This document shows positions 15,172-23,148 of a stretch of DNA of 44,205 bases, piece after piece (positions within the stretch are counted from its first letter, which is position 1; the number at the start of each line of letters is the position of its first letter). The position numbers and the translations under genes are program-made. The notes below the pieces were generated by a model. It had not been told where the DNA came from, ran no database searches, and saw nothing but the letters and a program-made list of their open reading frames with translations. Source of the stretch: Buchananella hordeovulneris (GTDB lineage Bacteria; Actinomycetota; Actinomycetes; Actinomycetales; Actinomycetaceae); assembly GCA_030529545.1 (NCBI GenBank), contig JAUMWR010000014.1, forward strand, positions 1 through 44,205, read 5' to 3'.

Positions 15172-17184
15172 TCAGGCGCCCCTGGCGGCAGACTCGCGGG
15201 CGGCCAGGGCCGCCAGGGCCCCGCCCGGGCGGGAGATGAGCTCATCCCACGTGCCCACCTCCACTACGCGCCCGCGGTCCATGACCACGATCTGGTCGGC
15301 GTCCTTCACCGTGGAGATCCGGTGGGCGATCACCACCAGGGTGTGCCCGGCGGTGGCCTTGGTGATGCCATCCAGCACGCGCGCTTCGGTGGCCGCGTCC
15401 AGCTGGCTGGTGGCCTCGTCCAGCACAGTCACGGGCGCGGCGCGCAGCAGGGTGCGGGCCAGGGCTAGGCGCTGGCGCTGCCCGCCGGAGACACGCTCGC
15501 CCATCTCTCCCACGCGGGTCTCCAGGCCGTTGGGCTCGGTGGCCAGCCACTGGTCCAGCGCGGCGGCGCTGCACGCGGCGGCCAGGCGGTCCGCGGCGGC
15601 GCCCGGCGCGGCCAGCAACAGGTTGTCTCGCACACTCATGTTGAACACGTGCGGGCGCTGCGGTGCATAGGCGACTACCTCCCGCAGGCGGGCCAGGTCC
15701 AGGTCCCGCACGTCCACCGCCGCTGAGTCGGCGCCCACCAGTTCCACGCAGCCGGCGTCGGCGTCCCACGTGCGCGTCAGCAGGGAGGCCAGGGTGGACT
15801 TGCCAGAGGCGGAGGCCCCCACGATCGCGGTCACCTTGCCGGCCGGAATGTCCAGGTCCACGCCGTGCAGCACCTGGGGGCGGGCGGCACCAGCGGGGGC
15901 GCCGGCGGCAACGTCGTCCCCCTTGCCACCGGGGAAAACGGCGGCCGGGGTACGCAGGTCGGGGTGGGTGAAGTCCACGCCGCGCACGCGCACGCCCACC
16001 GGGCCGTCGGTGGAGATAGTCGCGGGGTTAGCGGGGCTGGCCACCAGCGGCGCGCGGTCGGTGACCTCGAAGATGCGGCGGGCGCTGGCCCAGGCCTGGT
16101 CCAGGTCCACCGCGAAGTCCTCCACCGCCAGCACGGGCGCGAACGAGGCCAGCGCAACGCCTATGGCCATGCCCAGTTGGCCCGCAGAGAGCGCCCCGGC
16201 GGTCCACTGCTGGCCCGCCACCGCCGTCATCGCCACGACGCACGCTCCCAGCAGGGCCTGGTTCAGGCCCCGGCGCGCGGCCACCCAGCCGCCCGCAGCG
16301 CGCAGGCCGGCGGCGATCTGCTCTTCGTGGGCGCTCATCTGTTCCAGGCGGCGCGCCTGGCCCCCGAACGCGAGCACCTCGCGCACGCCCTGCACGGAGT
16401 CGGTCACCTGGTGGGAGAGAGCGCCGCGCGCCGCGCGAATCCGCCGCGCCGCCTCCTCACCCGTGCGCCCGCCCAGGGATGGCACCACGGCCCCGGCCAG
16501 CACCAGGAACGGCGCCAGCGTCAGGGCCAGCCACCAGTTACCGGCCACGCCCAGGTAGGTCAGGACGGAGATCGGCACCAGGATGGCCGTGGTCAGCGGC
16601 GCCAGCGTGTGGGCAAAGAAGACCTCCACCCGGTCCACGTCCTTGGTGACGCGCGAGAGCAGGTCACCGGAGTCCATCGCTTCCGTCAGCGCCGGGGCCT
16701 GCGGCTCCAGGGAGGTGAAGAAGTGCCCGCGCAGCAGCGCGAGGGAGCGGAAGGCCACCCAGTGGCCCGCGAACTGCTCCAGGTAGCGCAGCAGTGCCTT
16801 GGCCAGCGCCAGCCCCACCAGACACCACAGCGTCTGAGCGGTGGTGAGCGCACCCGGCTCGCCGGTGGCCACGGCCGCGATCTGCCAACCGGCCAGACCG
16901 AACATGGCGATGCCCACCAGAAGCTGGGCCAGGCGCGCCAGCAGGGAGAAACCCAGCGGGGCGATCACCGGCCGCGCCACGTGCAGCAGCCGTGCGGAGA
17001 GCTGCCAGATGGTCAGCTCGGCTGCTCCCTGGTTAGCCCGGCGGGTGGACGACGCTCCTGCGGTCGCTCCTCTCGCCGCGCCCTCGCGCGCCCGACCGGC
17101 GGGAGAAGACGCGGGGCGGGCCTGGCCCGCAGCGGCGATCGTGGCGGCGGTGGCGGGGGCAGAGCGGGGCAGTTCTTCCCTCAT
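15172..17184 (-). CDS. Exporter-fold ABC transporter subunit (TMD-NBD), second of a pair
   Basis: A 670-aa half-transporter. It has a Pro/Ala/Arg-rich N-terminus (1-55), six membrane helices (about 75-375) and a nucleotide-binding domain with Walker A GASASGKST, signature VSGGQRQRLALAR, Walker B VTVLDEATSQLD and H-loop IAHR. It overlaps its partner (17181-18785) by ATGA, so the two form a heterodimer. An insertion of about 28 residues, Gly/Ala-rich, sits between the first NBD strand and Walker A and contains an exact copy of the dispersed word. The DtxR-like box upstream suggests an IrtAB/YbtPQ-type siderophore importer. CydDC or a multidrug exporter remain possible. Confidence 0.85.
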   Translation of the reverse strand: MREELPRSAPATAATIAAAGQARPASSPAGRAREGAARGATAGASSTRRANQGAAELTIWQLSARLLHVARPVIAPLGFSLLARLAQLLVGIAMFGLAGWQIAAVATGEPGALTTAQTLWCLVGLALAKALLRYLEQFAGHWVAFRSLALLRGHFFTSLEPQAPALTEAMDSGDLLSRVTKDVDRVEVFFAHTLAPLTTAILVPISVLTYLGVAGNWWLALTLAPFLVLAGAVVPSLGGRTGEEAARRIRAARGALSHQVTDSVQGVREVLAFGGQARRLEQMSAHEEQIAAGLRAAGGWVAARRGLNQALLGACVVAMTAVAGQQWTAGALSAGQLGMAIGVALASFAPVLAVEDFAVDLDQAWASARRIFEVTDRAPLVASPANPATISTDGPVGVRVRGVDFTHPDLRTPAAVFPGGKGDDVAAGAPAGAARPQVLHGVDLDIPAGKVTAIVGASASGKSTLASLLTRTWDADAGCVELVGADSAAVDVRDLDLARLREVVAYAPQRPHVFNMSVRDNLLLAAPGAAADRLAAACSAAALDQWLATEPNGLETRVGEMGERVSGGQRQRLALARTLLRAAPVTVLDEATSQLDAATEARVLDGITKATAGHTLVVIAHRISTVKDADQIVVMDRGRVVEVGTWDELISRPGGALAALAARESAARGA
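15901..15919 (+). repeat. Dispersed word, exact copy
   Basis: GCCGGCGGCAACGTCGTCC. It codes antisense for GDDVAAG in the inserted linker of the ABC subunit at 15172-17184. Confidence 0.75.
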
Positions 17185-18785
17185 AGCAGGGCTCCGTCCT
17201 TCAGCTCCACCACGCGTCCGGCGGCGGCGATCGTGGCGGCGCGGTGGGAAATGGTCAGGGTGGTGCGGCCGGCGGAGACTTCTGCCAGCGCAGCCAGGAG
17301 GTCGGCCTCGCTGGCCAGGTCGACGTGCGCGGTGGGCTCGTCCAGCAGCAGGATCGGGGCGTCCTTCAACAGGGCGCGGGCCACGGCCAGGCGCTGGGCC
17401 TCGCCGCCGGACAGGGCCAGGCCGCGCTCGCCCACCACGGTGTCCAGGCCGGCGGGCAGGCGCTCCAGCAGCTCGCCCAGGCGGGCGGTGCGCAGCGCGG
17501 TGAGCATCTCCTCATCGCTGGCCTGCGGGTTGGCGATCGCCAGGTTCTCGCGCAGCGTCCCGGAGAACAGGTAGGTGGTCTGCTCCACTACGGCCAGGCG
17601 CGAGCGCGCCCAGTCCAGTGGGACGGCGCGCAGGTCGTGCCCCTCGAGGCGGATCGCGCCGCGCTCCGGGCGGCGCTGGCCCTGCAGGAGGGCGGAGAGC
17701 GTGGACTTGCCCGCCCCGGATTCGCCGGTGAGGACGACGTTCTCGCCGGCCTCCACCGCCAGGCTGGCCGCAGCGAGGACCGGCACGTTCTCCTCCCAGG
17801 CGAAGGCAACGTCGTCCACCTCGATCCGCCCGGGGGCGGCCACGGTGGCGGGGACGGCGGCGGTGGGGGAGTCGGCGGCGGCGGGGACCTCGGCGTGGAT
17901 CTGCTTGATCTCACGGCCGGAGGCCATGCCGCCCATGCCCAGGTAGAAGAACTGGCCAATGCGGTCCAGCGGGTCCAGCATGATGGCGCTGAGCAGTACC
18001 AGGGCAAGGGCCTGCCCGGCGCTGAGCGCGCCGGCGTCGTAACGCCACAGCGCCAGGCCGGTGGCGGCGGTGATCATTCCCAGGCTGAACACGGAGTCCA
18101 CGATGAACAGCACCAGCTGGTTGCCGGCCAGGTAGCGCATCACGCGGACGCGCACTTCCTCCGCAGCGGCGGCCAGGGAGGTAGCCATCTTGCCGGAGGC
18201 GTTCATCTGCACCAGCGCGGACAATCCCTGGATGGCGTCGAGCTCCTGGGCGGCCAGGGCGCGCGAGGACGCGCGGTAGCGCTTGGAGACGGGCTTGAAG
18301 GCGCGCTGGAAGAGGGCGATGGAGAGCGGGACGATCGGGACGGAGGCGGCCAGCGCCAGGGCGCTGACCCAGTCCAGGCTGACCGCGACGATCCCCACCA
18401 CCAAGAGCGGGGTGAGGAGGGAGGCCAGCTGCGGGGCCAGGAAGATGGTGCGGTAGACGGCGTAGCGCTCCACGCCGTCGGTGGCGGTGTTCACCAGGCG
18501 ACCGGCGCGCTCGCGGGTGCGTTGGGTGACGCCGAGCGCAAAGAGGTGGGTGAGCAGGGCGTGGCGGGTCTCGCTCTCCACCTTGGGCTGGGCGGCGGTG
18601 GTTATGCGCACCACGGCCCAGGCCAGCAGGCCGGAGAGTGCGGCCAGCGCGCCGGCCAGGAGCAGCGCGGCGGTGGGGGAGGTGCGCGCCAGGAGCGCGT
18701 CCACCCCGGCGCCGACGGCTAGGTAGGTGCCCGCCAGGGCCGCAGAGGACCCCAGGGCCAGCAGGATCACGGGTGCCTTACGCAT
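17181..18785 (-). CDS. Exporter-fold ABC transporter subunit (TMD-NBD), first of a pair
   Basis: A 534-aa half-transporter with six membrane helices (about 5-290) and an NBD showing Walker A GESGAGKST, signature LSGGEAQRLAVAR, Walker B ILLLDEPTAHVD and H-loop ISHR. ATG 18783-18785 is used because GGAGG precedes it. The upstream in-frame ATG (18795-18797) overlaps that site. The promoter region carries a 13-of-19 match to the DtxR/IdeR iron box directly before the gene, so repression by iron is likely and an iron-siderophore role is favoured. No siderophore-binding or biosynthesis gene is adjacent. Confidence 0.85.
   Translation of the reverse strand: MRKAPVILLALGSSAALAGTYLAVGAGVDALLARTSPTAALLLAGALAALSGLLAWAVVRITTAAQPKVESETRHALLTHLFALGVTQRTRERAGRLVNTATDGVERYAVYRTIFLAPQLASLLTPLLVVGIVAVSLDWVSALALAASVPIVPLSIALFQRAFKPVSKRYRASSRALAAQELDAIQGLSALVQMNASGKMATSLAAAAEEVRVRVMRYLAGNQLVLFIVDSVFSLGMITAATGLALWRYDAGALSAGQALALVLLSAIMLDPLDRIGQFFYLGMGGMASGREIKQIHAEVPAAADSPTAAVPATVAAPGRIEVDDVAFAWEENVPVLAAASLAVEAGENVVLTGESGAGKSTLSALLQGQRRPERGAIRLEGHDLRAVPLDWARSRLAVVEQTTYLFSGTLRENLAIANPQASDEEMLTALRTARLGELLERLPAGLDTVVGERGLALSGGEAQRLAVARALLKDAPILLLDEPTAHVDLASEADLLAALAEVSAGRTTLTISHRAATIAAAGRVVELKDGALL
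17732..17750 (-). repeat. Dispersed word, exact copy
   Basis: GCCGGCGAGAACGTCGTCC on the minus strand. It codes for AGENVV just before Walker A of the ABC subunit at 17181-18785. A looser copy lies at 17802-17818 on the plus strand. Confidence 0.7.
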
Positions 18786-18801
18786 CAAACCCTCCAAGAA
18801 A

Positions 18802-18820
18802 TGAGCTAAGGCAAGCCTAA
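18802..18820 (-). promoter_or_regulatory. DtxR/IdeR-like iron box
   Basis: Read on the minus strand, TTAGGCTTGCCTTAGCTCA agrees at 13 of 19 positions with the DtxR consensus (TTAGGTTAGGCTAACCTAA). TTATCT (18822-18827) just upstream is a fair -10, so a bound regulator would cover the transcription start of the ABC pair. Assignment is by eye. Confidence 0.55.
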
Positions 18821-18918
18821 GAGATAATCTGACGTGGCGTCACTACCTAGGGGGTGTGAGCTTGAAGCGGAGCCGCAGTGCCCCGACGTCAGAATGAGGG
18901 CGGCCGGCGCAGCGTCGG

Positions 18919-18957
18919 GCAAAAACGTCCCCGGGCTCTGGCGAGCGCGGGGACGTT
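18919..18957 (-). terminator. Intrinsic terminator of the GT2 gene
   Basis: AACGTCCCCG (18924-18933) pairs with CGGGGACGTT (18948-18957), with an inner GCTC/GAGC pairing in the loop. The minus strand continues into TTTTTGCC. It starts 24 nt after the glycosyltransferase stop codon. Confidence 0.8.
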
Positions 18958-18980
18958 ACGGGCGGTACCCGGGGCGGGAA

Positions 18981-19916
18981 CTAGCCCAGCGGGGCGCGGT
19001 AGTTGAGGTAGGCCAAACGAATCGCCTCCTGGCGCGCCTTCAGCACGCCGGACTGGATGATGCCCACCATCGCCGCCAGCACCGCGATGATGCCCAGCCC
19101 GGAGGAGAGCACCGCAGTGGGCAGGCGCGGCACCAGGCCGGTCTGCGCGAACTCCCACACCACCGGCAGGCCAAAGGCCAGGGAAGTCAGCGCGAACAGT
19201 GCCGCCCACATCCCGTAGAACAGGGTGGGGCGCTCGTGGGAGAGCAGGCGCCAGATCAGGCCCAGGATCTTGAAGCCGTCCTTGAAGGTGGAGAGCTTGG
19301 ATTCGCTGCCCTCGGGGCGGTCCTTGAAGCCCACGCCGTACTCGCGCTGCGGCACGCGCATGGCCATGGAGTGCACGGTCAGCTCGGTCTCGATCTCAAA
19401 ACCGTGGGACAGCGCCGGGAAGGACTTCACAAAGCGGCGGGAGAAGATGCGGTAGCCGGAGAGCATGTCCGTCACCTTCTCCTTGAACAGCCAGCTCACC
19501 AGGGAGTTGAAGGCCTTGTTGCCCTGGGCGTGGCCGGGGCGGTAGGCGGAGTTGTCCTTGTCGTCCTCGCGGCAGCCGAGCACGTGGTCCAGGTTCTGGT
19601 TCACCAGCAGCTCGATCATGCCGGGCGCGGCGGCGGCGTCGTAGGTGTCGTCGCCGTCGATCATCAGGTAGACGTCGGCGTCGATGTCCGCGAACGCGCG
19701 GCGCACCACGTTGCCCTTGCCCTTGCGGCCCTCAAAGCGCACGATTGCGCCGGCCTGCGCCGCGACCTCGGCGGTGCGGTCGGTGGAGTTGTTGTCGTAG
19801 ACGTAGATCTCCATGGAGGGGACCGCTGCGCGCAGGTCCTTCACTACTGTGGCAATCGCCGCCTCTTCGTTGTAGCAGGGGACGATCGCGGCGATCTTGA
19901 GGTCGGCTGGAATCAC
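18981..19916 (-). CDS. GT2 glycosyltransferase, dolichyl/polyprenyl-phosphate mannosyltransferase-like
   Basis: A 311-aa protein. The GT-A domain opens with IAAIVPCYNEEAAIATVV, has DNNSTDRTAE for nucleotide binding and YLMIDGDDTYD as the metal-binding acidic motif. About 230 residues are followed by two hydrophobic C-terminal helices (near 240-262 and 275-297) that anchor it in the membrane. It should transfer a sugar from a nucleotide donor to a polyprenyl phosphate for cell-wall glycan assembly. GTG 19914-19916 has AGAAGG at good spacing; an ATG 12 codons earlier (19952) lacks one but cannot be excluded. It is divergent from the DUF6541 gene, a pairing common in actinobacterial envelope loci. 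Confidence 0.85.
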   Translation of the reverse strand: MIPADLKIAAIVPCYNEEAAIATVVKDLRAAVPSMEIYVYDNNSTDRTAEVAAQAGAIVRFEGRKGKGNVVRRAFADIDADVYLMIDGDDTYDAAAAPGMIELLVNQNLDHVLGCREDDKDNSAYRPGHAQGNKAFNSLVSWLFKEKVTDMLSGYRIFSRRFVKSFPALSHGFEIETELTVHSMAMRVPQREYGVGFKDRPEGSESKLSTFKDGFKILGLIWRLLSHERPTLFYGMWAALFALTSLAFGLPVVWEFAQTGLVPRLPTAVLSSGLGIIAVLAAMVGIIQSGVLKARQEAIRLAYLNYRAPLG

Positions 19917-20056
19917 GGCTGGCCTTCTGAAGTGGAAATCTGGATGGGGCAAGGGAGAGCTAGCCCGGCTCCACCCTACTGCCTAGTTGCCTGTACCGGT
20001 TTTAGTTACACAGGTTAGGGTTTTAGAAACTAGCTACTTTCTTTCGGGGGTGGGCC

Positions 20057-22174
20057 TTGCTGCTGCCGGTTTTGTTGAGCGTTTTTGTCTACGTGGCGCC
20101 GGGCGCGGCCCTCGCGTTTGCGATGCGCAAGCGGGGAGTGGACGTGTTGCTGTTCGCGCCGGTGCTCTCGGTCGGTCTGGTGGGCGGTAGCGCGATCGTG
20201 CTGGGCCGCCTGGGCGTGCCCTTTAACCTGTACGTGGTAGGCGCGGCCTGCTTGCTTTTCGCCGCCCTGGTTTTCGCCCTCTTCCGCCTGCGCGGCAAGG
20301 GAGAGGTGGACGACGTTCCCGCCGCCGAGTCAAAGACTGCGGTCGCCGCGAGTAAGTGGTCGCTCCTGGGCGTGGCGCGCGAGCCGCTGGCCCGGGGCTG
20401 GGTGGTGTGGGCCAGCGTGGCGGCCGGCCTCCTGGTGGGCGGCTTTGTGCAGTGGTACACCTACCTGCGCGGATTCGCCACGCCGGAGGCGATCACCCAG
20501 ACGTACGACACCCCGTTCCACTTCTCCGTGATCACCTACATGCTGGAGCAGTCCAACGGCTCCTCTGTGGGGGCGGCGCTGGTGGACAACACGATCGGTT
20601 CCTCCTTCTACCCCTCCGCCTGGCACGGCACGGTGGCGCTGGTGGTCAACGCCACCAAGGCCTGGCTGCCGGTGTCCGTCAACGCCAACGTCTACGCGAT
20701 GGTGCTGGTGGTCTGGCCGCTCTCCGCCATGGCCCTGACCCGCGTCCTGCTGCCGGGCCGCCCGTTTGCCCTCTTCACCACGGGCGCCGTGAGCGCCCTG
20801 TTTGCTGCCTTCCCGGTGCAGTTCCTGATGTGGGGCGTGCTCTACTCCAACGCGCTGTCCTGGGCCATCCTGCCGGCGGCGATTGCCCTGTTCGTCCAGT
20901 TGTTCAGCGCGCGCGGCTGGCGCCTGGCCTCCCTGGGCCTGGGCTTCTTCGTGTCGTTCGTGGGCGTGGCGCTGGCCCAACCCAACGGAGTCTTCACGGC
21001 CGCGATCCTGCTGACCCCGTTCATGCTGGGCCAGATCTGGCTGCTGACACACTCGTGGCGCCCGGGGGGCCGTGCCATCGAGCACCCAGCTTTGTGGGCC
21101 GCCGTCGGCTGGGTGAGCTTCCTGAGCGTGATGGCCGTGGCCTGGTTCGGGCTGCACCGCACCAAGCTCATGGAGCGAACCATCCTGGTGGACTGGCCGG
21201 CGCACACCGACCTGCGCGGCGCGCTGGACGAGGTCCTGACCGGCGCCACCCCTGACTTCCACCCCACCCCGTTCCTGTGGGCAGGCGTGGGCATCGCGGT
21301 GCTGGTGTGGCTGGCAGAGCGCTGGCTGCGCCGCGACCGGCCCACCTGGCTGGTGGGCGCCCTGCTGGTGGCCATGGGGGTCTACGTGGTGGGCTCCGGC
21401 GTGCCGTCTGTGAACGTCACCAACTTCGCCCTGCCCTCGATCCTGCGGGACATCCTGACCGGCTTCTGGTACCACGACCAGCGCCGCCTGGCCGCCATCC
21501 CGGTGCTGGTGGCCGTCCCGCTGCTGGCCGCCGCGCTGGACTCCCTGGCCCGCCTGGCGGGCGACGCCCTGGGCGTGGTGGCGCGCAGGCGCGGCGGCGA
21601 GCAGAGCCGCGGGGCGCTCGCCGCCGGCGCCGTGGGCGTCCTCGTGGCCACCTTGGTCACGGGCCAGATGGTGGTGCGCACGATGGGCAGCGAGAACTAC
21701 GTGGACCGTGCCGACCGGGTCTACCGCTACACCGTCCTGGACGACGACCCGCCGCTCACCGGCCGGGAGCTGCAGTTCATGCGGGAGGTCAAGGAGTACC
21801 TGGGGGACAAGCGCGTCCTGAACGACCCCTACGACGGCTCCGCCTTCGGCTACTCCCTGGTGGGCCTGAACGTCTACTACCGCTCCTTCGAGGCCAACTG
21901 GATCGGCAAGCCCACCGAGGACCAGAACCTGCTGCGCTCCACCACCATCTACGCGGCCACCAAGCCGGAGGTGTGCTCCCTGCTGGAGCGAAATGGCCTG
22001 CAGTACCTGCTCTCGATGCCGCGCAACAACACCCCTAAGACCGGCGGCTTTGCCATCCACTACGACTACACGCGCTGGTACGGCGTGGACGTCCCCCCGG
22101 GCTGGGAGGGCTTCACCGAGGTGATGAGCAACGGGGCGGGGTCCTACCTCTACGAGATCACCGCCTGCGAGTGA
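20057..22174 (+). CDS. DUF6541-like polytopic membrane protein
   Basis: A 705-aa protein with about a dozen hydrophobic segments over residues 1-520 and a soluble C-terminal domain of about 170 residues (YVDRADRVYRYTVLDDDPPL to the end). It resembles the actinobacterial DUF6541 membrane proteins found beside GT2 enzymes, whose fold recalls lipid-linked sugar transferases; no reaction is established. The TTG start at 20057 follows GGGGGTGGG. The stretch VDDVPAAE (about residues 84-91), in a loop of low conservation, is coded by a one-mismatch copy of the dispersed word (20308-20326). Confidence 0.75.
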   Translation: MLLPVLLSVFVYVAPGAALAFAMRKRGVDVLLFAPVLSVGLVGGSAIVLGRLGVPFNLYVVGAACLLFAALVFALFRLRGKGEVDDVPAAESKTAVAASKWSLLGVAREPLARGWVVWASVAAGLLVGGFVQWYTYLRGFATPEAITQTYDTPFHFSVITYMLEQSNGSSVGAALVDNTIGSSFYPSAWHGTVALVVNATKAWLPVSVNANVYAMVLVVWPLSAMALTRVLLPGRPFALFTTGAVSALFAAFPVQFLMWGVLYSNALSWAILPAAIALFVQLFSARGWRLASLGLGFFVSFVGVALAQPNGVFTAAILLTPFMLGQIWLLTHSWRPGGRAIEHPALWAAVGWVSFLSVMAVAWFGLHRTKLMERTILVDWPAHTDLRGALDEVLTGATPDFHPTPFLWAGVGIAVLVWLAERWLRRDRPTWLVGALLVAMGVYVVGSGVPSVNVTNFALPSILRDILTGFWYHDQRRLAAIPVLVAVPLLAAALDSLARLAGDALGVVARRRGGEQSRGALAAGAVGVLVATLVTGQMVVRTMGSENYVDRADRVYRYTVLDDDPPLTGRELQFMREVKEYLGDKRVLNDPYDGSAFGYSLVGLNVYYRSFEANWIGKPTEDQNLLRSTTIYAATKPEVCSLLERNGLQYLLSMPRNNTPKTGGFAIHYDYTRWYGVDVPPGWEGFTEVMSNGAGSYLYEITACE
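20308..20326 (-). repeat. Dispersed word, one mismatch
   Basis: GGCGGCGGGAACGTCGTCC on the minus strand, inside the DUF6541 gene (DDVPAA). Confidence 0.65.
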
Positions 22175-22180
22175 CAAAAG

Positions 22181-22213
22181 GGTCCGGCCAGTGCGAGGAG
22201 CACTGGCCGGACC
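22181..22213. terminator. Terminator between DUF6541 gene and zinc operon
   Basis: GGTCCGGCCAGTGC (22181-22194) pairs perfectly with GCACTGGCCGGACC (22200-22213). The minus strand then reads CTTTTGTC, so it fits the end of the leftward zinc operon best. It may also stop the rightward gene. Confidence 0.75.
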
Positions 22214-22233
22214 GCTCTCTGCTGCGCTGACGG

Positions 22234-23148
22234 CTACCGCAGAGCCTCAGCGATGCGGGTGCTGTTGACCCGCAGCATGTCCAGGTAGGTGGGTGCCTCC
22301 CCGCCGGGCTCGGAGAGGGACTCGGTGAAGAGGGGAACCACCTGCACGTCCACCCCGGTGTGGGCGGCCAGCGACTGCACCAGCTTGTCGGGGCTGGAGA
22401 CGTCGGCAAAGATCGCGCCCACGCCGGCCGTGCGCACGGCCTCGGCCAGCTCGCTGAGGTCGGCTGCGGAGGGCGCCGCCAGGGTGGCGCCGCCCGGGAT
22501 CACCGCCCCGATCACGGTGAAGTCGTAGCGCCTGGCCAGGTAGCCAAAGACGTGGTGATTGGTCACCAGGGCCCGCTTGTTGGCCGGGATCGGGGAGAAC
22601 GCCGCCTCCATGTCAGCGTCCGCCCCGGCCAGCTGGTCCCGGTACGCCTCAGCGCTCGCGGCAATCGCCGCCGGATCGATCCCCTCGACCTTGGACAGCT
22701 CGCCCTTCAAGGCCTCAACCACCTTGATCATCTGCGTCGGGTCGGTCCAGAAGTGCGGGTCGGGGCCGGAGGCGTCGGCGGTGGAGTAGTCCAGCAGGTC
22801 CACGTAGTCCGTGGCAGCGAACAGGGTCACGCCCTCCTTGCCGGCCGCGTCCACGTGCTTAATCAGGTCCTCCTCGAGGCCCTGTCCGTTGTAGACCAGC
22901 AGGTCGGCCTGCTGCATCTTGAGCGCCTCCTGGGCGGAGACCCCGAAGGCGTGGGGATCAGCGTTTGGCGGCATCAGCACGGTGACCTCGGCCTGGTCTC
23001 CCACCACCTGGGAGACGACATCGCCCAGGATGTTGGTGGTGACCACCACGGAGGGGCGGTCTCCCTCCGCGGAGGAGCCGGAGGTGGCGCACGCGCTCAG
23101 GGCGAGTGCGGCGAAGGCGGCAACCAGACCGGCAAGCAGGCGCTTCAC
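22234..23148 (-). CDS. aztC: Zinc ABC transporter substrate-binding lipoprotein
   Basis: A 304-aa cluster A-I (ZnuA/TroA) protein. The lipoprotein signal ends at LSACA (Cys20). Metal ligands are visible as H66 (DPHAF), H132 (DPHFW) and H198 (NHHVFGY). At the fourth position Glu277 (FTESLS) stands where many homologues have Asp. Three histidines favour zinc over manganese. It captures zinc outside the membrane for the AztB permease. Its ATG overlaps the stop of the AztD-like chaperone gene by 4 nt, and the presence of that gene is why the Azt name is used rather than Znu. Confidence 0.88.
   Translation of the reverse strand: MKRLLAGLVAAFAALALSACATSGSSAEGDRPSVVVTTNILGDVVSQVVGDQAEVTVLMPPNADPHAFGVSAQEALKMQQADLLVYNGQGLEEDLIKHVDAAGKEGVTLFAATDYVDLLDYSTADASGPDPHFWTDPTQMIKVVEALKGELSKVEGIDPAAIAASAEAYRDQLAGADADMEAAFSPIPANKRALVTNHHVFGYLARRYDFTVIGAVIPGGATLAAPSAADLSELAEAVRTAGVGAIFADVSSPDKLVQSLAAHTGVDVQVVPLFTESLSEPGGEAPTYLDMLRVNSTRIAEALR

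Noticed and set aside
20330-22177. Minus-strand 615-aa open frame opposite the DUF6541 gene
   Set aside because: His/Gln/Gly-rich shadow of a membrane-protein gene; no motif, no ribosome-binding site.
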